From Streptomyces brasiliensis (GTDB taxonomy: Bacteria; Actinomycetota; Actinomycetes; Streptomycetales; Streptomycetaceae), in NCBI RefSeq assembly GCF_014647875.1, contig NZ_BMQA01000025.1, forward strand, positions 50,933-114,932: a stretch of 64,000 nucleotides of DNA. Direction: 5' to 3'. The notes below the pieces were generated by a model that saw nothing but the letters and a program-made list of their open reading frames with translations, did not search any database and was not told the origin of the DNA. Position 1 is the stretch's first letter, and the number at the start of each line of letters is the position of its first letter. The position numbers were made by a program, and so were the translations under genes. Positions 52,086-59,129 of the stretch are shown one piece after another.

Positions 52086-53330
52086 TCAGGCCAGGGTTCC
52101 GTGGTCATCGAGCGCTGCCGCGGTGCGTTCGACCATGAGCGTGCTGACCTCATCGGGCTGCATGTTCGGTTGCATCGCGCCGTGGCCCAGTGTCATCAGC
52201 CACGCGAAGTACGGCCAGGCGGCCTGGCGCCGGTACGCCGCCCACGCGGTCTCCTGGTCGAGCTTCGGCCCGCCGGCCGCATGGAGCCGGTCGAGGTAGA
52301 ACGCGAGCAGATCGCTCTCCCAGGCGCGGCGGTCCTCGACCGAAAGCGCGCCGTTGACCAGGTAGGTGACGTCGTAGAACCAGCTGCCGCGCTGGATGAT
52401 CTGCCAGTCGGTGAAGCCCATCCGGCCGATGCCGGTGACATAGGTGTTGCCGATGTGCGGGTCGCCGTGGAGCAGGGTCGCGGGGCCGGTGCTGCACTTC
52501 TCGAGCCCGGTCCACAGTGCCTTGAGGGCGTCGTCGGTGCGGTGGCGCAGCGACACCGGCACGGCATCGCCGGCCATGTCGACCCCGGCCCTGGCGACGT
52601 CGGCGATGCCGAAGGTCTCGGCCGATCGGCGTACGTACTCGATCGGCCGGTGCAGCCGCTCGTTGCGCGTGACCTCGGGTGCTTCCCAGAACCGGCCGTG
52701 CCAGACGGCCATGTTCGCGAGCAGGTCCTCGATCTCGGACCGGGAGACCGGGCGGAGAGCGGTGATGAACTCGGCGTCTTTGGTCGCGGCCAGATCCTCG
52801 GTGACCGCGATCGAGCGCCACGACGACCGGTCGACGCTGCCGTGGTAGCCGAGGGGAGCCTCGATGTCCAGCCGGGGACGGAAGTCACGATAGAACGTCG
52901 GCTCGCCGGCCAGGATGCCGATGAATCCGAGCATCAGCCGCTGCTTGAAACGCTGGGTGGTTTTGCTGAAGAGCGACTTTGGCAGTCCGGCCTCGTCGCC
53001 CGTCTGGTTGTATCGCACCTCGGTGCGCCAGCGGGTCGAGCTGCCGACAGATGCCTCCGTGGTCTGTGACCAGATGACCCTGGCGCCGGGCACATCGCGG
53101 CACAGCACATCGGTCAGCCATGCGTCGGTGACCGCGTCCGGGGTCGCCGGCACGGTCCCTCGGCCGCGTGGACGCCGGGGAAGCGCCCGCTCGCGTGCGA
53201 CCGCAGCGGCCACCCACGCGGTACGCGACGTCCGGTACAGCCGCGAGGTCGGATCGCCGGTGCCATGAAGCAGAGTGCTTGGGGCGCGGGCGGCGGCGGC
53301 CAGGGCCTGCACGGCGCTCGTCATCGTCAT
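52086..53330 (-). CDS. APH-fold phosphotransferase, long type, second copy
   Basis: The 414-residue protein is a paralog of the kinase at 49310, with LLHGDPHIGNTYV for catalysis, MGFTDWQ for magnesium, and the same long N-terminal region ending GSSTRWRTEVRYN. AAGGAGG precedes the ATG at 53330; a second ATG lies two codons later. Having two copies around one epoxide hydrolase suggests duplication of the kinase, each perhaps specific for one hydroxyl or one chain length. The conserved catalytic residues argue that both are active. Confidence 0.82.
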   Translation of the reverse strand: MTMTSAVQALAAAARAPSTLLHGTGDPTSRLYRTSRTAWVAAAVARERALPRRPRGRGTVPATPDAVTDAWLTDVLCRDVPGARVIWSQTTEASVGSSTRWRTEVRYNQTGDEAGLPKSLFSKTTQRFKQRLMLGFIGILAGEPTFYRDFRPRLDIEAPLGYHGSVDRSSWRSIAVTEDLAATKDAEFITALRPVSRSEIEDLLANMAVWHGRFWEAPEVTRNERLHRPIEYVRRSAETFGIADVARAGVDMAGDAVPVSLRHRTDDALKALWTGLEKCSTGPATLLHGDPHIGNTYVTGIGRMGFTDWQIIQRGSWFYDVTYLVNGALSVEDRRAWESDLLAFYLDRLHAAGGPKLDQETAWAAYRRQAAWPYFAWLMTLGHGAMQPNMQPDEVSTLMVERTAAALDDHGTLA

Positions 53331-53533
53331 CGGCCTCCTTCGGGAGCCAGGTGATGCAATGGACCGGGACCAACCCCGCCGGGATCGCAGCGTTCCCGGT
53401 CGTCTCGTCCTCCGGGGAGAGCGAGCCGGGGACCTCGGTGCCGACGCCGGGGACGGCCGCGCTCCTCGCCTGACGGCGGTGAGCCCGCAGCCGGGGAGTT
53501 GACGATGGTGCGGGTCGTGGGGGCGTGCGGTGT

Positions 53534-53563
53534 GTCCCGGCCCGGACCCCGCCGGGCCGGGAC
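53534..53563 (-). terminator. Strong stem-loop after the ferredoxin gene
   Basis: A perfect 12-bp stem (GTCCCGGCCCGG with its complement at 53552-53563) and a 6-base loop begins 2 bases past the ferredoxin stop on the minus strand. It would end the alcohol dehydrogenase-P450-ferredoxin transcript. Confidence 0.8.
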
Positions 53564-53565
53564 GA

Positions 53566-53754
53566 TCAGGTGAGCTCGAGCGCAGCCTCCGGGCAGCTCG
53601 TCACGGCGTCGCGGACGTCGGCGACGTGGTCGTCACCGATCTCCGCGAGCAGCACGACGACCTTGCCGTCGTCGTTCACGTCGAAGACGTCTGGGGCCAG
53701 CAGCGCGCACCGGCCGTGCCCCTGGCACCGAGTGGTGTCGGCATTGACCTTCAT
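53566..53754 (-). CDS. 3Fe-4S-type ferredoxin
   Basis: The 62-residue ferredoxin has C-Q-G-H-G-R-C near residue 10 and CPEAALE near the end, with His in place of the second cluster Cys. It lies 6 bases after the P450 gene and is therefore its likely electron donor. It differs from the ferredoxin at 8179 in the middle part. Confidence 0.92.
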   Translation of the reverse strand: MKVNADTTRCQGHGRCALLAPDVFDVNDDGKVVVLLAEIGDDHVADVRDAVTSCPEAALELT

Positions 53755-53760
53755 GGTCGC

Positions 53761-54957
53761 TCACCCGACCCGGTCGAACTCGATGTCCACGGCGTGGAGC
53801 GCGTTGCTCTGTCCCGGGACCCACTGGATGTCGGCGGTCGAGACGAGCCGGATGTTCCTGACTCTCTTCAGCAGTTCCTCGAAGGCGATCTCGATCTGCA
53901 TCCGGGCCATGTTGGAGCCGATGCAGCGGTGGACACCCATGCCGAAGGCGGTGTGGCCGCTTCGTGCCTCGTCGAAGACCAGTCGGTCGGCGTCACGGAA
54001 CTTGGCGGTGTCCCGGTTGGCGGAGTCGAACCGGACCTGCACCCGCTCGCCCTTCTTGATCAGCACCCCGTTGAGCTCGACGTCCCGGGTCGCCACGCGA
54101 GCCATCGCGGCGACCGGGGAGTCCAGGCGGAGGAACTCGTCCATGTCCCGGCGCACCCAAGCGGGGTCCCGCAGCCGGTCCTCGAGTCCAGGGTGCTGCG
54201 TGAGCCGGTAGGTGATGTTGCCGATCGCAGCCCGCGTGGTGTCCAGACCCCCCATCACCAGGATGCCCAGGCAACCGATCTGCTCCTCCTGGGAGATGGG
54301 CCGGTCTCCGAAGCGGCCGTTGACGAGGCGGGCGAGCACACCGTCGCCCGTGATCCCGCGCTTCTTGGCACGCTCCAGATACTCGGTGCACATGGCGAAC
54401 AGTTGCGCGTACAGCTCCGGCGTAGCTCCTTCGGCCACGGCGAGCGCGAGCGCCTGGGCCGCTTCGAGCTCCTCGTCGGTGAGGTCGTTGAAGATCACCT
54501 TCGTCAGCATCCGGCCGATGTAGGGGCCGGCGTACTCGTTGAGGATCTCGGCGGAGCCGCGATCGATGAATTCGTCGATCAGGCTACGGGCGGTCTGATG
54601 CATCGCCTCCTCGTGCGGCGCGAGCGCTGTGCGGGAGAAGAGCGGGTTGAGCAGCTGCCGGGCCGCGGTCTGGACGGGCGGGTCGTCGTCGATGGGGCAG
54701 AGCGACGGCAAGCCGGTCGGGACCAGCGGTGACTCGGTCGAGGAGAACGTCTCCCAGTCCTCCATGACCCGCCGAACGTCGTCGTAGCGGCTGACGATGT
54801 AGAAGCCGCCGTTTCCGTCGGTGTGTGCCACCGGGCACCGTTCCCGGGCGTGTGCGAACAGCTCCCACTTCACCCGCTGGTTCTCCCAGCTGAAGATGTC
54901 GAAGTGGCTGAGCTGTTCGGCGAGGTCCTGCTGCTTGTCGGCTTGGTGCATCGTCAT
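53761..54957 (-). CDS. Cytochrome P450
   Basis: The 398-residue P450 has I-helix GGLDTT near residue 238, K-helix ExxR in DEFLR, and heme loop FGMGVHRCIGSN near residue 340. Bacterial class I features fit its partner ferredoxin next door. The ATG at 54957 has GGGAGG upstream. With the alcohol dehydrogenase gene ahead of it, the unit would hydroxylate a methyl or methylene and oxidise the alcohol to aldehyde, a typical opening step for hydrocarbon or terpenoid chains. Confidence 0.92.
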   Translation of the reverse strand: MTMHQADKQQDLAEQLSHFDIFSWENQRVKWELFAHARERCPVAHTDGNGGFYIVSRYDDVRRVMEDWETFSSTESPLVPTGLPSLCPIDDDPPVQTAARQLLNPLFSRTALAPHEEAMHQTARSLIDEFIDRGSAEILNEYAGPYIGRMLTKVIFNDLTDEELEAAQALALAVAEGATPELYAQLFAMCTEYLERAKKRGITGDGVLARLVNGRFGDRPISQEEQIGCLGILVMGGLDTTRAAIGNITYRLTQHPGLEDRLRDPAWVRRDMDEFLRLDSPVAAMARVATRDVELNGVLIKKGERVQVRFDSANRDTAKFRDADRLVFDEARSGHTAFGMGVHRCIGSNMARMQIEIAFEELLKRVRNIRLVSTADIQWVPGQSNALHAVDIEFDRVG

Positions 54958-54983
54958 GGCGCCTCCCGGGCAGGGGGATCGGG

Positions 54984-56096
54984 TCAGAACTGGTTGACGA
55001 TCACGCCGCGGATGTTCTTGCCTGCGAGCATGTCGGCGTAGCCCTCGTTGATCTGGTCGAGGGAGTAGGTGCGGGTGACCAGCTCGTCGAGCTGGAGCTT
55101 TCCTGCCCTGTACAGGTCGGCGAGGCGGGGAATGTCGGCGCGCGGGTTGCAACCGCCGTACACGGTGCCGAGCAGGGACTTCTCGAACAGCGCGAACATC
55201 TGCATGCCGAGGGTCGGCTTGTCGTCGACGTTGCGGGCCATGCCGGTGAGGACCGCGCGACCGCCCTTGGAGACGAGGTCGAGGAACGGCTGGATCATCC
55301 ACCCCTCGACCACGCCGATCGTGCACACCCCGACATCGGCCATGACACCCTGGGTGATGTCCTGCACGAGGCTCATCGCCTCCTCCATGGAGGACGCGGT
55401 GTGCGTGGCACCGAGGACCTTCGCCTGGTCGGTCTTGAAGGCGACTGGGTCGACGGCCACGATGTTCCGCGCGCCGCACATCCGGGCGCCCTGGATCGCG
55501 TTCGCGCCGATCCCGCCGATCCCCACCACCACGGCCGTCTCGCCGGGCTGGACCTTGCCGATGTTGACCGACGACCCCCAGCCGGTCGGCACACCGCAGC
55601 CGAGGAGGCAGGCGACCTCGAAGGGGATGTCCGGGTCGATCTTCACGATCGACGTCTCGTGCACGACCGTGCGCTCGCTGAACGTGCCCACGAGGGAGAG
55701 CGTGCCGACGTCCTTGCCCCGGGCGTGTGCGCGGTACCCGCCGCTGATCATCGAGCCTTCCATCAGGAACTGCCCGTAGTCGCAGAGGTTCGACCGTCCG
55801 GTGGAGCACCACCGGCACTGTCCGCAGGCGGGGAGGAACGAGAAGACCACGTGGTCGCCCACGGCCAGGTGCTCGATGCCGGGGCCCACCTGCTCGATCA
55901 CGCCCGCGCCCTCGTGTCCACCGATGGTGGGGAGTGCGGCGTAGCCGTCGCCGAGACGGACGTGATCGTCGGAGTGGCACATGCCGGCGGCTTCGATCCG
56001 TACAAGGACCTCGTGCTGGCGGGGCGGGTCGAGTTCGATCTCCTCGACGCTCCACGGCTGGCCGGTCTCCCACAGGATTGCTGCCTTCGACTTCAC
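54984..56096 (-). CDS. Zinc-dependent (NDMA-type) alcohol dehydrogenase
   Basis: The 370-residue medium-chain dehydrogenase has catalytic zinc ligands in GMCHSDDH and GGHEGAG, a structural zinc loop CGQCRWCSTGRSNLC, and the NAD motif GIGGIGANA near residue 200. It resembles the NDMA-dependent alcohol dehydrogenases of actinomycetes, whose NADH stays bound. The GTG at 56096 has GAGAGGGG before it; an upstream start would pass through the operator. It leads the P450-ferredoxin unit. Confidence 0.88.
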   Translation of the reverse strand: MKSKAAILWETGQPWSVEEIELDPPRQHEVLVRIEAAGMCHSDDHVRLGDGYAALPTIGGHEGAGVIEQVGPGIEHLAVGDHVVFSFLPACGQCRWCSTGRSNLCDYGQFLMEGSMISGGYRAHARGKDVGTLSLVGTFSERTVVHETSIVKIDPDIPFEVACLLGCGVPTGWGSSVNIGKVQPGETAVVVGIGGIGANAIQGARMCGARNIVAVDPVAFKTDQAKVLGATHTASSMEEAMSLVQDITQGVMADVGVCTIGVVEGWMIQPFLDLVSKGGRAVLTGMARNVDDKPTLGMQMFALFEKSLLGTVYGGCNPRADIPRLADLYRAGKLQLDELVTRTYSLDQINEGYADMLAGKNIRGVIVNQF

Positions 56097-56128
56097 AATA
56101 TGACCCCTCTCAGCCCTGCAGTGGCGGT

Positions 56129-56147
56129 AATCACACAGTGTTTGATT
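56129..56147. promoter_or_regulatory. Putative island operator, site 14
   Basis: AATCACACAGTGTTTGATT is the best 19-bp palindrome of the family after the site at 29755: its arms match in eight of nine positions around a central G. It lies 33 bases upstream of the alcohol dehydrogenase start and is the last copy seen in the window. Confidence 0.7.
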
Positions 56148-57118
56148 CAGTGTGTCAAGGGTCTCTGCAAGAAGGCCGAGGCTCTGCCGAGGCTGACGTT
56201 CGCAAGTCGTCCGAGCGGTATCGTCCTGGGGCGGCCAAGTCTTTGCCCGCAACGTTGACTCTGCTGCGCAATTTGACTGAGTGAGCGTCGTGGGTGCGGC
56301 ATGACCGCTTCTGTGGCCTTGGCCGCCTCGTGGGCCGCAGGGGGTGGAGCAGATGTCGTTGCAGCCGAAGGGGCTGCCAGAGATCCCGGCTCAGACCGTG
56401 GCTGTCGCTCGGCGGCGATCCCCCACGGGACATTGGCGATGCGGGCGCCCGATCGGCTGGGCGAGGTGTTCGCGGACGAGCCCGCACCGACTGCCACGCA
56501 TGCCCCGTCCAGGACGAGTGCACCACCTCCGCGCGTGGCACCCGCATCCGCAGCCTCCGGCCGCAAGAACTCCACCAGACCCTGGCCGGAGCGCGAACTG
56601 AGCAGAACACGAAGACCTGGAAGGACAAGTACACACTCCGCGCTGGGATCGAGGGCACCATCAACCAGGCCCTCGACGTCACCGGCCTCCGCCGGGCCCG
56701 CTACCGCGCACTGCCCAAGGTCCGCCTCCAGCACGCTTTCTCCGCCACTGCCCTCAACGTCATCCGACTCGACGCCCACTGGAAGCCCGGCCACACAGCT
56801 CTCAGCCCCCGGACCAGCAGACGCTTCAGGCACCAACTCGGACATCGTTCAGCGGCCCCGGTATGACGGCTTCGTCGGTCCCGTTCGATGAAGATCCTGT
56901 ACTGCCTGGACGTCTTCGAACGGGCTCTGGCAGCGATCACGGGGAGCCGTTACGGCGAGTGATATTGCCGTTCGATTCGGAGGCGTCGCAGAGCTGTCGA
57001 CCGGGAGCCGGCCCGTACTCGGGGGTGCTCCGGTGTGGGTGTGCGATCGGCTCCGCTGCCGGACGTGGCAGCCGGGCCCGGCGCTCGCCGCCGGGCCTGC
57101 GCCCCGGACCGCCTTGAC
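56148..57118. other. Island edge: no intact gene
   Basis: This stretch of almost 1 kb after the last operator contains only the transposase remnant at 56474-56866. The other open frames have no family similarity and no ribosome sites. It lies where the catabolic gene content stops. Confidence 0.6.
56474..56866 (+). pseudogene. IS1182-type transposase, C-terminal remnant
   Basis: About 125 residues match the end of IS1182-family DDE transposases: DCHACPVQDECTT (cysteine pair region), then KYTLRAGIEGTINQAL with the acidic DDE residue, RRARYRALPKVRLQH and LNVIRLDAHW. The upstream two thirds of the gene is missing, and the frame before residue 60 is unlike the family. Terminal repeats cannot be seen. 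Confidence 0.75.
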
Positions 57119-58072
57119 TCAGCCCAGCGCGTCCATCAGGGCGGTGACATAGGCATCCAGCCGCTCCTCCACGGCTCGCGTCGTCAGCTCTGTTCTCCCT
57201 GCCTCACGCCATGGCTGCGCCACCTGCTGCACTTCTTCTGAGAACGCCAGCCCGTCCCGCACCTGCCAGTACAGCCGCTCGCTCGCGGCCGCAGCCAGTA
57301 CCCCGCCGGCCTCCTCATACGCCTCAGCGAAGCGCAGACCCCACGCCGGGCCGTGCAGCAGCGCGAGATTGGTGGAGCAGTGCGCGACATCGAGGTCCGC
57401 CGGGCCCCATGAGGTCGCTGCCCAGTCGACGACGCCGGTGATCCGCGCACCTGCAGGGCTTGGGGGCGGCACGTCGAACAGCACGTTGCCGGGGTGGAAG
57501 TCCCGGTGCAGGAAGCGTCCTTCATAGGGCGGCGCGGACTTGCGGATCACATCGGTCGCCGCGGCCCATGCCGCCGCGTCGGCGCCCTTCGGAACGACGA
57601 CGGTGTCGGCGGTCGTCGACGCCTCATACTTCCGGGGCCGCTCGGCGGGTCGCAACGCGTGGATCGCCACGAGTTGACGGGCCAGCAGAGGAACGCGCGC
57701 CTCCAATCCCTCATCGTCGAGGACCGTCCGGCCCGCCAGATGTGTCATGAGGAGCGACGGATACTCGCAGTGCGCGGCGGTCGGATCAAGCGCGACCAGT
57801 CCAGGAGCCGGCACGCCGGTCCCCGTGAGCAGGGTCAGGGCGCAGGCCTCCCTGTTCAGCCAGTCCTCGGCGTGCTCCACGTTGACGAAGGTCCGCAGTA
57901 CCAGGTCGCGGGTGCCTCCGTCCCGCGTGCCGATGGTCAGCCGCCTCATTTCGGCAGTGATGCCGCCGTGCAGCGCCTCGGTTCTGACGATCCGTTCGCC
58001 GACCTCCAGGTGCCGGCTCACCCAAGCCAGGGTCAACGGTCGGACGGCCCCCGCCTCATCGTGGTCGATCAC
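57119..58072 (-). CDS. APH-fold phosphotransferase (general type)
   Basis: The 317-residue protein has the kinase motifs LHRDFHPGNVLFD (catalytic loop) near residue 195 and VVDWAATSWGP for magnesium. It is unlike the four kinases in the island in length and in its N-terminal sequence, and is closer to general aminoglycoside or homoserine-kinase-like proteins of Streptomyces. The GTG start at 58072 has only a weak ribosome site. No operator is near. It stands between two transposase remnants. Confidence 0.78.
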   Translation of the reverse strand: MIDHDEAGAVRPLTLAWVSRHLEVGERIVRTEALHGGITAEMRRLTIGTRDGGTRDLVLRTFVNVEHAEDWLNREACALTLLTGTGVPAPGLVALDPTAAHCEYPSLLMTHLAGRTVLDDEGLEARVPLLARQLVAIHALRPAERPRKYEASTTADTVVVPKGADAAAWAAATDVIRKSAPPYEGRFLHRDFHPGNVLFDVPPPSPAGARITGVVDWAATSWGPADLDVAHCSTNLALLHGPAWGLRFAEAYEEAGGVLAAAASERLYWQVRDGLAFSEEVQQVAQPWREAGRTELTTRAVEERLDAYVTALMDALG

Positions 58073-58089
58073 CGTGCCACCTCATCATC

Positions 58090-58700
58090 GGGACGGCGGC
58101 ACGCGCAAAAGCTTTCGTTGGAGGCGGCGGTGGCCACGCTGCTCTGTTCCTCTCGCAGCTGCCGCAGGCACCGTTCGCCCGTCCGTAGAGCTTCCTTTTG
58201 ATCTTCTTGATGCGGTTCACGGCGCCCTCGGTGTCACCCGAGCTCCAGTGGAGCGTGAGCCCGGCGGTGACGGCGTCGAGGCCGCTGGTCAGGCCGCGGG
58301 CGAAGCCGGTCGGGCCGGGCAGGTCCGCGGTAAAGGCCCCGTCGATCCAAGCGGGCAGCAGCACGCCGGTCTGCCAGGTGAGCATGTCGCCGAAGTTCCG
58401 CACCAGTTGGTGCACGGTGGCCAGTTCGGGGCAGCCGTCCAGGACGGTCTTGAGCTGTTGGTGTTCGTCCTCGGTGAGGGTGCTGGGGCGGCGGGTGAGC
58501 CAGCCGGTGACTGGCGGGTACTGGACGGCGCCGGCGGCAGTCGCGGGGTTCGGCGAGGCTGATCCAGGCGGTGGAAGGCCCAGTCGCCTGACGTGGAGTA
58601 GCTGCTCTGCCGGCCGCGTTCGGCGAGTTTGCGGCGCAGTGCCATGAGCGTGATGCGTCCGCGGGTCTCGGCGATGCGCCGGCTGAGGCAGGCGTGGTGG
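58090..58700 (-). pseudogene. ISL3-type transposase remnant with frameshift
   Basis: In one frame the region reads TGWLTRRPSTLTEDEHQQLK, then FGDMLTWQTGVLLPAWID, and ends WSSGDTEGAVNRIKKIKRKLYGRA, the conserved C-terminal block of ISL3 transposases. The part before about 58545 on the minus strand (LMALRRKLAERGRQ) continues in another frame, so one shift is present. The N-terminal half is missing and the very end is also replaced. The gene is dead. Confidence 0.75.
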
Positions 58701-58778
58701 ACATCGAGGCTGCTGCACCGCCGGTGGCGTCCGGCGCCGGGCGGGCCGGACCGGCAGGTCCGGGCCGCCCGGCGGGGC

Positions 58779-59129
58779 TCAGCGCAGGCCGAACGCCCGG
58801 ATCACCGTCTGGCTGACGGTGTTGCCCGCGGAGTCCCGCGCGCCCGCCCGCAGCGAGACGTACGCGGTCTTCTGCGGGGCGGACAGCGCGAACCGTCCGT
58901 CACGGCCGTCACGGGCCGGGTGCCACGTCCGTCCGTCGTCGTAGGAGAACTCCACGCTGACGGGGGAGAGCGTGCCGGCTCCCGCGGCACCGCGCAGGTG
59001 CGCGGCGAAGACCGTCACGGCCGCGCCCCGGTCGGCCCGCCCCGCCTCGTCGGTGCGGACGTCGTAGGAGAGCTGGATCAGCGGCAGCACATCGGCTTCG
59101 TCTCCGGCGGGCGCCCGGGAGGTGAAGCC
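58779..59129 (-). pseudogene. C-terminal part of the subtilisin-like protease beyond an in-frame TGA
   Basis: The frame of the protease gene continues past its TGA at 59130-59132 for 116 more codons, without a shift, to a stop at 58779. It encodes a beta-rich domain (PLIQLSYDVRTDE, then SVEFSYDDGRTWHPA, DSAGNTVSQTVIRAFGLR) typical of the C-terminus of large actinobacterial S8 proteases. If the TGA were TGG, the protein would run on as TE-W-GFTS. Confidence 0.75.

Noticed and set aside
6932..56147. Sites as KstR or KstR2 operators
   Set aside because: The published forms (TNNAACNNGTTNNA and AnCAAGnnCTTGnT) do not match the odd-centred 19-bp pattern; no KstR-type gene is in the window.
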